Shown: one piece after another, positions 35,452-44,319 of the stretch
How positions within the stretch are numbered: position 1 is the first letter of the stretch
Layout of the letters: each line of letters starts with the position of its first letter
From: Mordavella massiliensis
GTDB taxonomy: Bacteria > Bacillota > Clostridia > Lachnospirales > Lachnospiraceae
Direction: 5' to 3'
Length of the DNA: 64,000 nucleotides
Assembly (NCBI RefSeq): GCF_016902415.1
Contig: NZ_JACJLV010000005.1
Span: 27,372 to 91,371 of the forward strand
Translations under genes and position numbers: made by a program
The notes under the pieces: generated by a model
What the model was told of the DNA's origin: nothing
What the model saw: only the letters and a program-made list of their open reading frames with translations
Databases searched by the model: none

Positions 35452-35480
35452 ATAGTAGCACAGGATCATCCCTATTGCAA
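35452..35480 (-). promoter_or_regulatory. Promoter of rplU
   Basis: TTGCAA (35475-35480) and TACTAT (rc of 35452-35457) are 17 bp apart on the minus strand, upstream of the L21 leader and downstream of the amidohydrolase gene. Confidence 0.65.
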
Positions 35481-35539
35481 GATGTTTCGCCAACTTTTTT
35501 ATGAAACTTTTTATAAAAACATTCCCGAAAAATAATCGT

Positions 35540-36337
35540 CTACTCGACGGGTATATCCAGCAGCCGGCAGGCATTTTCTGCGAAGATCATCTTCTTTTCC
35601 TGTTTAGATAAACTGCATGCAGACAGATATCGGACAAATTCTTTCTGTCCTGCCCACGGAGAATCCGTTCCGAATAAGATCTTATCCGCGCCGTGCTTTC
35701 TTACGATCCGGACCAGCTGTTCTTCCGGAACCACGCCAAGCACCACCGCTGTATCCAGGTAAACATTTTCACCTGCCAGGAGATCTTCTACTTCATCACA
35801 GCACTGATTGCCGCCCAGATGGGCAAGAACCAGTTTTTCCGGCTGCACTTCCCGGATCACCTCTAGTGCCATCTTTGGCGTACAGTGGATATCTTCCGGG
35901 CACTTGGGGTCCAGGCCTGCATGGACACTGACGATCAGGCCAAGTTCCGATGCACAGGACACAATCCTTTTATACCGGATGTCATTAAAATATGTATCCT
36001 GGTAGTCCGGATGCAGCTTAATCCCTTTCAGACCGGCATCCCGGATCCCTTTCAGGATTTCTTTGTAATTCTCGCATTCCGGATGGATCCCGCCAAAAGA
36101 AAGGATCGGGCCCTCCTGAAATTCACAGGCAAACCGGTTGATTGAGTCCACCTGCGAAGGTTTTGTCACTGCCGGAAGCGATACGGACAGATCCACTCCC
36201 GCTTCTTTCGCGGATCGGATCAGATCTTTTGCAGTGCCATCGGTATCCGGCTCAGTCTGACAGATATCTTTTAAGAAATCCAATGTCCGCGCCGCAATCT
36301 TTTCCGGAAAAATATGCGTATGAAAATCAATGATCAT
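35540..36337 (-). CDS. Amidohydrolase family protein (COG2159 type)
   Basis: A 265-residue metal-dependent hydrolase. The first metal motif H6-x-H8 (DFHTHIF) is followed by KGIKLHPDYQ, VSVHAGLD, LAHLGGN and FGTDSPW, the full ligand set of the TIM-barrel amidohydrolases related to decarboxylases. Substrate unknown. The start overlaps the stop of the CBS gene by 11 bp, so the two are likely cotranscribed, downstream of the aspartokinase gene. Confidence 0.88.
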   Translation of the reverse strand: MIIDFHTHIFPEKIAARTLDFLKDICQTEPDTDGTAKDLIRSAKEAGVDLSVSLPAVTKPSQVDSINRFACEFQEGPILSFGGIHPECENYKEILKGIRDAGLKGIKLHPDYQDTYFNDIRYKRIVSCASELGLIVSVHAGLDPKCPEDIHCTPKMALEVIREVQPEKLVLAHLGGNQCCDEVEDLLAGENVYLDTAVVLGVVPEEQLVRIVRKHGADKILFGTDSPWAGQKEFVRYLSACSLSKQEKKMIFAENACRLLDIPVE

Positions 36338-36752
36338 GCTTTTTTTCGCACTCCTTTATCTTGTCATAGCAGAAACTGATGATATCCCTTCGGGTAATGA
36401 TCCCGATAAAATGAGACTGATCATCTACCACAGGAACAAAGTTCTGCTCCATTGCCCTTTCGATCAGATCCTCCATATTAGATTCCGCCGACACACTCAA
36501 ATAATCCATACGTCTTTGCACCTTCAGGATACTGATGTCCTCCGCATCCTTCAGATTCAAAAGATCCCGTTTTTTCAGCGACCACAAAAGATCACCTTCT
36601 GTAATGGTGCCTACATATTTCCCCTCTTTATTTAAGATAGGCACAGAAGAATACTTGTGGTACTCCATGATCTCCAGCGCCTGGCGTAACGTATGATAGT
36701 CATAAATATAAGCAACCTCGCTTTTTGGCCGCAGGAAAAATAAAATGTTCAT
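36327..36752 (-). CDS. CBS-domain pair protein
   Basis: A 141-residue protein made almost wholly of two CBS domains. The first (YDYHTLRQALEIMEYHKYSSVPIL, GTITEGDLL) and the second (NMEDLIERAMEQNFVPVVDD, GIITRRDII) could form one adenosyl-ligand-sensing Bateman module. No catalytic partner is fused. It sits between an aspartokinase and an amidohydrolase and may sense adenine nucleotides for one of them; this is inferred from position only. Confidence 0.9.
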   Translation of the reverse strand: MNILFFLRPKSEVAYIYDYHTLRQALEIMEYHKYSSVPILNKEGKYVGTITEGDLLWSLKKRDLLNLKDAEDISILKVQRRMDYLSVSAESNMEDLIERAMEQNFVPVVDDQSHFIGIITRRDIISFCYDKIKECEKKHDH

Positions 36753-36778
36753 AAACCTCTCCCCTAAGTATCATTTTC

Positions 36779-38113
36779 TTAAATCATTGTAGTTACAAAA
36801 ATGTCGTAAATGGCCCGGATGGCATCCTCAAAATCATGATTGCGGACTCCGATGATCACATTCAGACCGCTGGAACCCTGATCGATCATTTTTACCTTTA
36901 CATTTGCATGGGCAAGGGCGGAAAAAATTCTTCCGGACACACCTCTGGCAGTCTGCATGCCTCTGCCGACTACAGCGATCAGCGCAAGGTCTGATTCCAG
37001 TTCCAGAAAATCCGGATGAACCGCCCGGTGGATCCCTGCGATCACTTTCTGTTCTTTATCCGCAAACTCATCCTGATGAACAAAGACAGTAAGCGTATCA
37101 ATTCCCGACGGCATATGTTCGATCGCGATCCCGTTATCGGCAAAAACCTGCAGAACCTTCACACAGAACCCCACCTCTGCGTTCATCATAGCTTTTTCTA
37201 CCGTAACGGAAGCAAAATCTTTCTTTCCCGCAATCCCCGTGATCACAAAACGCGGCTTCCGACAGGTGTTTTCCACAATCAGTGTTCCTGGATCCGCCGG
37301 AATATTGGTGTTGCGGATATTAATGGGAATTCCTTCCTGACGGACAGGGAAGATCGCATCCTCATGAAGGACCGTTGCGCCCATATAAGATAATTCACGA
37401 AGTTCCCGGTATGTAATCACATCAATCGCTTTGGGATTGTCAACAACTCTTGGATCTGCGATCAGAAATCCGGATACATCCGTCCAGTTTTCATACATAT
37501 CCGCATGGACCGCTTTTGCTACGATCGAGCCGGTAATATCAGATCCGCCTCTGGAAAACGTCTTCACAGACCCGTCGGGCATAGATCCGTAAAAACCGGG
37601 GATCACTGCCCGCTCTGTCTGTGACAGCACTTCTGACAGGATCCGGTCTGTCTTCTCCGCGTCAAAATTGCCGGATGCATCAAAAAAGATCACATCCGCA
37701 GCGTCAACAAAAGTATACCCCAGATATTCCGCCATGATCCGGCCATTGAGATACTCTCCTCTGGACGCCGCATAGTCTCTTCCCGTCTTTTTCAGGAATT
37801 TTTCCCGGATCTCAAGGAACTCCTCTTCCAGATCCAGTGAGATTCCCAGTCCCTCTATGATCTCCTCATATCGCTTACGGATCTGGGAAAGACGGTCTTC
37901 AAATTCCTCTGAAAAATCTTCCTCGTCTGTGAGCGCAGCTCCGTAACATCCGTAAAGCATATCCGTTACTTTTGTATCATCCGGTGAACGCTTCCCCGGT
38001 GCGGAAGGGACTACATATCTTCTTTCTTCCTCCTTCCGGATGATCTGCCCCGCTTTTTGAAACTGGGCCGCATCCGCCAGGGAACTTCCGCCAAACTTTA
38101 CAACTTTTATCAT
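36779..38113 (-). CDS. lysC: Aspartate kinase
   Basis: Aspartokinase makes aspartyl phosphate, the first step towards lysine, threonine and methionine. The 444-residue protein opens with KVVKFGGSSLADA, has TFSRGGSDITGSIVA in the catalytic domain, and ends with two ACT domains (about 300-440) that usually bind the feedback amino acid. I start at ATG 38113; ATG 38125 adjoins the GGAGG and is unlikely. No lysine riboswitch or T-box is seen upstream. Confidence 0.93.
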   Translation of the reverse strand: MIKVVKFGGSSLADAAQFQKAGQIIRKEEERRYVVPSAPGKRSPDDTKVTDMLYGCYGAALTDEEDFSEEFEDRLSQIRKRYEEIIEGLGISLDLEEEFLEIREKFLKKTGRDYAASRGEYLNGRIMAEYLGYTFVDAADVIFFDASGNFDAEKTDRILSEVLSQTERAVIPGFYGSMPDGSVKTFSRGGSDITGSIVAKAVHADMYENWTDVSGFLIADPRVVDNPKAIDVITYRELRELSYMGATVLHEDAIFPVRQEGIPINIRNTNIPADPGTLIVENTCRKPRFVITGIAGKKDFASVTVEKAMMNAEVGFCVKVLQVFADNGIAIEHMPSGIDTLTVFVHQDEFADKEQKVIAGIHRAVHPDFLELESDLALIAVVGRGMQTARGVSGRIFSALAHANVKVKMIDQGSSGLNVIIGVRNHDFEDAIRAIYDIFVTTMI

Positions 38114-38152
38114 CTGTCCTGTCATCCTCCAACTTACTCTTCAACCAGATTT

Positions 38153-38181
38153 ATTTTACATCATTTCCAAAAATCCTGCAA
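38153..38181 (-). promoter_or_regulatory. Possible promoter of the aspartokinase gene
   Basis: On the minus strand TTGCAG (38176-38181) and TAAAAT (38153-38158) are 17 bp apart in the 73-bp interval after the DUF2344 gene. The -35 match is only partial. Confidence 0.45.
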
Positions 38182-38186
38182 TCCTT

Positions 38187-38909
38187 TCACATCTGGATCC
38201 TGTGACCCAGATCTTCAAGCGGAAGATATGACCCATCTGCAGTTTTCGCATACAGATCTTTTCTGTGTATATGAAAGGGGTGTTCTTCCGAGGCAAGCCC
38301 CATATATTTAAGAAATGTCTCCATCACAAGATCCGGCTTTAAGTTTTCCTCACTGCCTGCAGCCAGAAACATGGAAAGTCCCTCTCCGGAGGCTTCCATC
38401 CGGTAAATCATCGGACGGATGTTCACTTCTTTTTCACTCCGCTTGGTTTTCTTCATTACATTAAGAGTGGTTTCTTTCAGGAACGCTTCAAGAGCGCGAT
38501 CCCATTCTCCTGGAACAGGAACCGTCTCATACATAGACTTTCCGGAAACCAGCATCGTAATCTCATAGGCAGCTGCCGCCACGATCGTCATACCGCTAGA
38601 TTTTTTATCCTCCGGGATCTCTGTGAAACTCACCACATCCATGCCTTCCACCATAACCTGGTTCAGCCTTTTTACCGCTTCATCGGAAGCAACCGGCTCT
38701 TTCAGTTCGATATCCAGATATTCTCCGTCGCTGGTAACACCGATCCCAAGCGGCTGCGCAAAGGACATGATCATGTGAGGACTGTATCCCCCTGTAAAAG
38801 CAATAGGAATGTCTGCCCGCCGCATGGCCTTCTGAAAATAGCGCATAACGTCCAGATGTCCGATGAACCGCATAATCCCGTATTTGCGAAATTTAATTCT
38901 TGCCTTCAA
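38187..38909 (-). CDS. DUF2344 / TIGR03936 radical SAM-associated protein
   Basis: A 240-residue protein starting at TTG 38909, 8 nt after AGGAGG and overlapping the preceding radical SAM gene by 17 bp. The conserved start (ARIKFRKYGIMRFIGHLDVMRYF) and GYSPHMIMSFAQPLGIGV are the DUF2344 signature. In other bacteria this domain is encoded next to, or fused with, the TIGR03960 radical SAM protein, as here. Probably the two form one enzyme acting on RNA or ribosomes, but the reaction is unknown. No rng gene follows, unlike many Clostridia. Confidence 0.88.
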   Translation of the reverse strand: MKARIKFRKYGIMRFIGHLDVMRYFQKAMRRADIPIAFTGGYSPHMIMSFAQPLGIGVTSDGEYLDIELKEPVASDEAVKRLNQVMVEGMDVVSFTEIPEDKKSSGMTIVAAAAYEITMLVSGKSMYETVPVPGEWDRALEAFLKETTLNVMKKTKRSEKEVNIRPMIYRMEASGEGLSMFLAAGSEENLKPDLVMETFLKYMGLASEEHPFHIHRKDLYAKTADGSYLPLEDLGHRIQM

Positions 38910-40758
38910 TGCAGACACCTCCTTTCCACTTCGCCACACCGCATCCGGAACACTGCATCCGGCAGTTTGGCGTTACTTGCGCATTCACGGCCCGTTCCCA
39001 CTCTTTTTTCAGGAACTGTTTCGTCACGCCGATATCAATAAAATCCCAGGGGAATGTCTCATCCAGTGAACGCTCCCGCAGATTGTAGAATCCGATATCC
39101 ACACCGGTGTCTTCAAACGCCTGCATCCACTTATCATTGTCAAAAAGGTCTCCCCAGGAATCATAAAGACATCCAAGCCGGTAAGCTTCCCGGATCACAC
39201 GGCCCACTCTGCGATCCCCTCTCGCCAGTACGCCCTCCAGCACGGTCACCTCTGCATCGTGCCAGTGATATTTCAGGCTTTTCCTGTTGAGCTGCTCCTG
39301 AAATGCATGCTTCACAACAGCGGCCTTTGCAATATATTCTTCATTGGTATACATCTTTGCCCACTGAAATGGCGTGAAGGGCTTGGGAATAAAGAAAGAG
39401 GTACTGGTAGTGATCTGGCACTTGCCGTTTCTCTGATCTTTGGGAATCTCATAATACCGTCTGGCGATTTTATCCGCCAGTTCCGGTATTGCCTTCATAT
39501 CTTCTTCCGTCTCTGACGGCAGACCCAGCATAAAATAAAGCTTCACCTTGTTCCAGCCGCCCTCAAAAGCCTCCCCTGCGCCTTCCAGGATCATCTCTTC
39601 TGTCAGTCCTTTATTAATGACGTTGCGCATTCTCTGGGAGCCGGCCTCCGGTGCGAAGGTCAGGCTGCTCTTGCGGATATCCTGGACTTTTTCCATGACA
39701 TCCAGAGAGAACGCATCGATCCTCAGGGAAGGCAGAGAAATATTGATCCCTTTGCCCTGAAATTCCTCAATCAGAAATTCCACCAGTTCCTTTAGCTGGC
39801 TGTAATCACTGGAACTTAAGGAACTTAAGGAAATCTCCTCATGACCGGTACTTTTCAACATGGAGTAAGCATATTTTTTCAACTGTTCCACACTTCGCTC
39901 CCTGGTCGGCCGGTAGATCATTCCCGCCTGGCAGAACCGGCATCCCCGGATACATCCCCGCATGATCTCCAGCACCACCCGGTCCTGGGTTACTTTAATA
40001 AAAGGCACAACCGGTTTTTCCGGATATGTGATCTCGTCCATGTTCATCACCACCTGCTTGGTGATCACAGGCTTTGCGTGTACATTTACCGGATAAAAAT
40101 CCTGAATGGTTCCGTCTTCCTGATATGTCACTTCATAAAAGGCCGGAACATAGATCCCTTCAATCTCTGCGGCAGCTTCCAAAAACTCCTTTCTGGAGCC
40201 TCCCCTCCTCCGGATCTCTTTGTACACGTCAAACAGACGGTCATAAACCGTCTCGCCTTCTCCGATATAAAACAGATCAAAAAAGTCTGCCAGCGGTTCC
40301 GGATTATACACACAGGGTCCTCCGCCGATCACGATCGGATCCTCCCAGGTACGGTCCGTTGCGTCAAAGGGGATCCCGGACAGTTCCAGGATCTGCAGGA
40401 TGTTGGTATAACACATCTCATACTGGATCGTAATGCCCAGAAAATCAAAATCCCTTACCGGCTCCTGGGATTCCAGAGCAAACAGCGGGATCTTCTCCTC
40501 TTTCATCATCTTGTCCAGATCGATCCAGGGGGAAAACACCCGCTCACACCACACGTCATCCCTGCGGTTGAACATATCATAGAGGATCTTCATGCCTAAA
40601 TGGGACATGCCGATCTCATAAACGTCGGGGAAGCACATGGCAAAGCGGATATCCACGCTCTCCTTGTCTTTGTACACAGAATTGACCTCTCCGCCGATAT
40701 AACGGGCAGGCTTTTCAATCTTCATTAAAATCTCATCATTTAAGGCTAATTTACGCAT
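38893..40758 (-). CDS. TIGR03960 family B12-binding-type radical SAM protein
   Basis: A 621-residue enzyme. The N-terminal region (RFAMCFPDVYEIGMSHLGMKIL) is the cobalamin-binding-like fold of the family. The radical SAM ligands CIRGCRFC are near residues 267-274 with the RPTRERS tail. The extreme C-terminus carries another Cys cluster (CRMQCSGCG and a further Cys), which may bind a metal or second cluster. Translation is probably coupled with the DUF2344 gene. The ribosome site AAAGGAG is unusually far (16 nt) from the ATG at 40758. Confidence 0.88.
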   Translation of the reverse strand: MRKLALNDEILMKIEKPARYIGGEVNSVYKDKESVDIRFAMCFPDVYEIGMSHLGMKILYDMFNRRDDVWCERVFSPWIDLDKMMKEEKIPLFALESQEPVRDFDFLGITIQYEMCYTNILQILELSGIPFDATDRTWEDPIVIGGGPCVYNPEPLADFFDLFYIGEGETVYDRLFDVYKEIRRRGGSRKEFLEAAAEIEGIYVPAFYEVTYQEDGTIQDFYPVNVHAKPVITKQVVMNMDEITYPEKPVVPFIKVTQDRVVLEIMRGCIRGCRFCQAGMIYRPTRERSVEQLKKYAYSMLKSTGHEEISLSSLSSSDYSQLKELVEFLIEEFQGKGINISLPSLRIDAFSLDVMEKVQDIRKSSLTFAPEAGSQRMRNVINKGLTEEMILEGAGEAFEGGWNKVKLYFMLGLPSETEEDMKAIPELADKIARRYYEIPKDQRNGKCQITTSTSFFIPKPFTPFQWAKMYTNEEYIAKAAVVKHAFQEQLNRKSLKYHWHDAEVTVLEGVLARGDRRVGRVIREAYRLGCLYDSWGDLFDNDKWMQAFEDTGVDIGFYNLRERSLDETFPWDFIDIGVTKQFLKKEWERAVNAQVTPNCRMQCSGCGVAKWKGGVCIEGKN

Positions 40759-40805
40759 TTGATTGTATTGATTACTCCTTTAAAATTCATGATTTTCAAG
40801 AATCG

Positions 40806-41570
40806 CTACAAAATATTGTATTGAATTTTAGATACACTGTCAATGCGTTTCAGAATACCATTTTGCAAATTGACTTCTTTGTTAAAAAACTTCAGACTAT
40901 CCTTTGTATGCGAAATCATGATCACCATTCTTTGATTCTGACGCAAACACTCAAAAAAAGCCTCTCTTGTCTTTGTATCAAGCCCATGTTCCGGTTCATC
41001 CATCAGAACACAGGGTGCCGGGGAAAGAAGCGCTCTTATCAGGCAGATTTTTTGCTTTTCTCCAAGCGACAGGTCTTTTCCGTTTTCTGTTACAATGGTG
41101 TCATATCCATCCGGAAAACACAGAATCCTGTCATGGATGCCAAGCATTTCCGCATATTCTTCCACTTCATTCCTGTCCGGTACTTTGCCAAACCGGCAGC
41201 AGTCCAGCGTCATATTTTCATAAAAACTGATATTTAAAAGTTCCGGCTCCTGTGGAACATAAGCGAAGAATCTTTGTGTGCACGGAAATGTCTGCTTATC
41301 GGATACAATTGTGATCTCGCCTGTTTGCGGCGTCAGATCCCCAAGGAGCAGTTTCATCAGTGTAGATTTTCCGGCTCCGTTCACTCCGGTCAGTACGCAA
41401 TGTTCCTGAAACGGTACAGCAAAGGAAATATCTCTTAATACGGGAGCCTGCCCCGGATAAGCGAAGGTAAGATGCGTGATCTGAAGCGCCCCGTTTTGCA
41501 CATGCCGGCTTTCCTCTTTCTTTCCCTCGTTTTCCTTATCCGCGCTTACTCCTGACAGAGGTATATACAT
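40806..41570 (-). CDS. ABC exporter ATPase domain (downstream part of a split half-transporter)
   Basis: A 254-residue ATP-binding cassette with GVNGAGKST (Walker A), signature LSLGEKQ (variant of LSGGQ), VLMDEPEHGLD (Walker B with catalytic Glu) and ISHTKDS (H-loop). The first 30 residues are a charged linker overlapping the end of the membrane-domain gene by 35 bp in another frame. Joined, the two would give about 563 residues, equal to the intact exporter subunit next door. Either a frameshift split one gene, or it is translated separately; GTG 41501 with AGAGGAAAG upstream is a usable start. Confidence 0.85.
   Translation of the reverse strand: MYIPLSGVSADKENEGKKEESRHVQNGALQITHLTFAYPGQAPVLRDISFAVPFQEHCVLTGVNGAGKSTLMKLLLGDLTPQTGEITIVSDKQTFPCTQRFFAYVPQEPELLNISFYENMTLDCCRFGKVPDRNEVEEYAEMLGIHDRILCFPDGYDTIVTENGKDLSLGEKQKICLIRALLSPAPCVLMDEPEHGLDTKTREAFFECLRQNQRMVIMISHTKDSLKFFNKEVNLQNGILKRIDSVSKIQYNIL
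40815..40843 (-). promoter_or_regulatory. Strong promoter of the TIGR03960-DUF2344 unit
   Basis: On the minus strand TTGACA (40838-40843) and TACAAT (40815-40820) are 17 bp apart, lying within the last codons of the ABC ATPase gene. Confidence 0.8.
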
Positions 41571-42501
41571 CTGTCAGATAGTTCCATGTGTTGGTAAAAC
41601 AGTTAAAAAAGCGAAAAATGAAAGGTGCCAGCGCAAAGATAAATGCCAGGTCTGCCATCTGGATCTTCTGACGGGACATAAGAAGGATGCAGACGGCCAC
41701 GCTGCTGATAAGGCCGGTGTCTTCCAGGAGATTCGATACAAACTGAGCGTATCGCAGCGTATTTTCTTTTTTCTGTTCTGCGGACACCGCACGACGGATG
41801 GTTCTTTCTCCTTTTTCAAGCAGAACATTTTGGATCCCGCTTTCCCGGATCGTGGTAAGCTGTTCACTCAAATACTGAAAAAAAGACGTATGTCCATCGA
41901 AAGTTTCCCGCTGCAGGGCGGAATATTCCTTTACCTTCTTTTGAAAAAAGCGGTTCAGGATCGCAGACGGCATCCCTAATATCAGAAACGGCAGCAGAAT
42001 CACCGGTTTCCAGAGAGCAAAGACCAGGATCGATAATATTCCGAGTAAAAAAGGCTCCACAAAGTGAATCGTAAAACCCATAAATAAAAAATCGCTCATA
42101 ACATTTCCGCTGTCATTTAATAAAAGGGACAAAACCTTTCCTTCTGACATTTGCAGACGTTTTTCCCGCGAACAAAAGAGCCATGATCTTAACTGTCTTT
42201 TATTCATGCTTCCCACAATCCGTTCGGCGCTTAAACCCGAGAGCCAGTATCCGGATATGGTCGGTATCCTGGAAACACAATAGAGTCCAAAAAGGAACAG
42301 AAGAATTACAACGATATTTCTACTTTCCTGTCCATAACCGGCCACAGTTCTTAACAAACAGGAATTCGTAAATTGTATCAGGAACCATGCCCCTGCAACC
42401 AGAGCGGAACCGGCAAGAGCTTTCAAAGTATCCGCGGGACGGATTGCCATAATAATCCAAAAGTCCTTCCAGATTTCCTTTGCTTTATGAATTTTTCTCA
42501 T
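41536..42501 (-). CDS. ABC exporter membrane domain (upstream part of a split half-transporter)
   Basis: A 321-residue protein with about five to six hydrophobic helices and the type IV exporter coupling pattern, including FFQYLSEQLTTIRESGIQ near 220. It ends shortly after the last helix (FTNTWNYLTDVYTS), just where a nucleotide-binding domain should continue. That domain is encoded immediately downstream in the +1 frame. The start overlaps the preceding exporter gene by 17 bp. It probably pairs with that gene's product as a heterodimeric exporter. Confidence 0.83.
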   Translation of the reverse strand: MRKIHKAKEIWKDFWIIMAIRPADTLKALAGSALVAGAWFLIQFTNSCLLRTVAGYGQESRNIVVILLFLFGLYCVSRIPTISGYWLSGLSAERIVGSMNKRQLRSWLFCSREKRLQMSEGKVLSLLLNDSGNVMSDFLFMGFTIHFVEPFLLGILSILVFALWKPVILLPFLILGMPSAILNRFFQKKVKEYSALQRETFDGHTSFFQYLSEQLTTIRESGIQNVLLEKGERTIRRAVSAEQKKENTLRYAQFVSNLLEDTGLISSVAVCILLMSRQKIQMADLAFIFALAPFIFRFFNCFTNTWNYLTDVYTSVRSKRG

Positions 42502-44173
42502 AGTTCTCCTCCTTCCATGCGACTTCCCTTTGATCCCCTAACTGGATTCCCCTGTCAAAATATGGGAGCAGTTCTGTATGATGCGTGGTCATACACACGG
42601 TCCGTCCGGAATCGCACAGAAACTGAATAATCTTTTTCTCCCCGGATTGATCCAGAGAATTCGTTGCTTCATCCAGCAGGATTACCGGCGTTCCCGACAG
42701 CCACGCACGTGCCAGGCCGATACGTTCCCGTTGGCCTCCAGACAGATTTTCCCCGTTATCTTTAACAAGGTATTCCAGAATATCCTGCGCTCCCCGGTCC
42801 GGGAACGCGGAATAAAAATCAAATGCACAGAGGGCTTTGATGATTTTTTCTTCTTCTATCACTTTCCCGCAGGTCAGATTGTCTCTAAGCGTCCCCTCCC
42901 ACAAAACAGGTTCTGCGGAAACATAGGAAAGGATCTGACGCATACCGGTAAGAGAATAGGTCTCCGGAGCCTCTCCACAAACACGTACCCTTCCCGCAGA
43001 AGGCTGGTATATCCCACATATCAGTTTTAAAACCGTTGTTTTTCCACTTCCATTTTTTCCAAGCAAAAGAACCTTCTCTCCAGCCTTTACTTGAAAGGAA
43101 AGCTGTTCAAAGACAGTAGAATCGTGATAACAAAAGAAAACCTTTTCAAAACAGATCACTGGATGGTATTCATAAAATGTCTCAAGCCGGCCGGATTTTT
43201 GTTTCGGACAATCTATCAGTTCTTTTACCCGCTCCATAAACACTTCCAGTGTTGGAAAATTCGCCATAAAATCATCCAGATCCGCCAATTCTTCATTAAA
43301 AGCATAGGTAAACAGAAATGCACTTAGAAAAGCCGCGGCAGATATCCTGTCCTGACCGGCAAGAACGCTCCCCCATATGCCGATCAGCAAAAGCGGAACT
43401 TTGTTCAGCAAAATTGCCGGACTCATCCATCCCACAAGCGCGCCCATCGTTCTTCCGAATATTTTTGCATAACGCTCGTTTACTTCTTCCATACGGGACA
43501 ACATCTTTTCTTGTGCTGAAGTATGTGTAATCAGGTCATGATGGGAAACCAGATCCTGGAACACGGCATTTCTTTCACTTAAAACCGCTGTTGAATTATG
43601 CAGGTACTGCCGGGTTATTTCACGGCCTTTCCATTCAGAAAAGAACAGAAACGGAAGCGGAAGCACAAAGGCTGCTCCCAGGATCAGGTGATAACCAGAC
43701 AGGTATATTGCGTTAAAAGCCAGTAAACCCGCACTTTTAAACAATTTCGGCAGATAAACGGCCATCGCTTCTGCAGTGCAGTCTACATCCTCACAGCTTT
43801 TTCCAATCAGATCTCCGCCGCGCTGCTCTACTGTCCAGGCATAATCTGCCACCAAAAGATTTCCTGTGATCTTTTCCGAATATCTTTTTTTCAGTTCCAT
43901 TTTCAATTGTAAAGTAATTTGTGAATAAGCAAACCGGCACACAGTATAGGACAGTTTTCCGCCCGCAAAGACCAGAAAAATCAGAGAAATACTCTCTGCA
44001 GCCTGCCGGTTCCCGGATAGGATTTCTGAAAATCCATAAGAAAAACTCAGATTCGCAATAACAGACAATACAACCAGAAGCATCATGACGCCATAATACT
44101 TCCAAATAAATGTCTCCTTCAAAAAATAAGAAACTAATGATCCTTCTTTTTCAATGTTTTCGATAAACCTCAT
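42485..44173 (-). CDS. ABC exporter subunit, fused membrane and ATPase domains
   Basis: A 562-residue half-transporter: a membrane domain of about 330 residues, then an ATPase with LGKNGSGKTT, LSGGQRERIGLARA, VILLDEATNSLD and TTHHTEL. All catalytic motifs are intact, unlike the partner with a variant signature, which is typical of heterodimeric exporters. I use ATG 44173; TTG 44185 is possible. Cargo is unknown: no biosynthetic or immunity genes lie nearby. The three ABC genes interrupt an otherwise housekeeping region, suggesting an acquired cassette. Confidence 0.88.
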   Translation of the reverse strand: MRFIENIEKEGSLVSYFLKETFIWKYYGVMMLLVVLSVIANLSFSYGFSEILSGNRQAAESISLIFLVFAGGKLSYTVCRFAYSQITLQLKMELKKRYSEKITGNLLVADYAWTVEQRGGDLIGKSCEDVDCTAEAMAVYLPKLFKSAGLLAFNAIYLSGYHLILGAAFVLPLPFLFFSEWKGREITRQYLHNSTAVLSERNAVFQDLVSHHDLITHTSAQEKMLSRMEEVNERYAKIFGRTMGALVGWMSPAILLNKVPLLLIGIWGSVLAGQDRISAAAFLSAFLFTYAFNEELADLDDFMANFPTLEVFMERVKELIDCPKQKSGRLETFYEYHPVICFEKVFFCYHDSTVFEQLSFQVKAGEKVLLLGKNGSGKTTVLKLICGIYQPSAGRVRVCGEAPETYSLTGMRQILSYVSAEPVLWEGTLRDNLTCGKVIEEEKIIKALCAFDFYSAFPDRGAQDILEYLVKDNGENLSGGQRERIGLARAWLSGTPVILLDEATNSLDQSGEKKIIQFLCDSGRTVCMTTHHTELLPYFDRGIQLGDQREVAWKEENYEKNS

Positions 44174-44216
44174 ACTTTCTTCCAATTTTCCTTTCTTTGA
44201 ATATTAATGTTTTCAT
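44151..44216 (-). CDS. Short 21-codon ORF ahead of the ABC exporter cassette
   Basis: ATG 44216 has GGAGG at 7 nt and opens a 21-residue basic peptide (MKTLIFKERKIGRKYEVYRKH) ending at TGA 44151-44153. It overlaps the start of the exporter gene by about 23 bp in another frame. It has the best ribosome site in the area, better than that of the exporter itself. It may be a leader peptide that couples or regulates exporter translation, or a small exported peptide; neither is shown. Confidence 0.4.
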   Translation of the reverse strand: MKTLIFKERKIGRKYEVYRKH

Positions 44217-44319
44217 ATTCATTCCTCCATTTCATAATATTGTAGTTATATTTAAAGACCCTCTCCAGCGTCTGTCATAATTTTGCCTATATCTTACCAT
44301 AGTTTTCCGAAATAATCCA

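Noticed and set aside
38114..38186. Lysine riboswitch upstream of the aspartokinase gene
   Set aside because: The interval is 73 bp, too short for the roughly 180-nt lysine aptamer.
40806..44216. Bacteriocin or lantibiotic cluster
   Set aside because: No modification enzyme, precursor with a double-glycine leader, peptidase C39 domain or immunity gene is seen. Only ABC genes and one short basic ORF are present.
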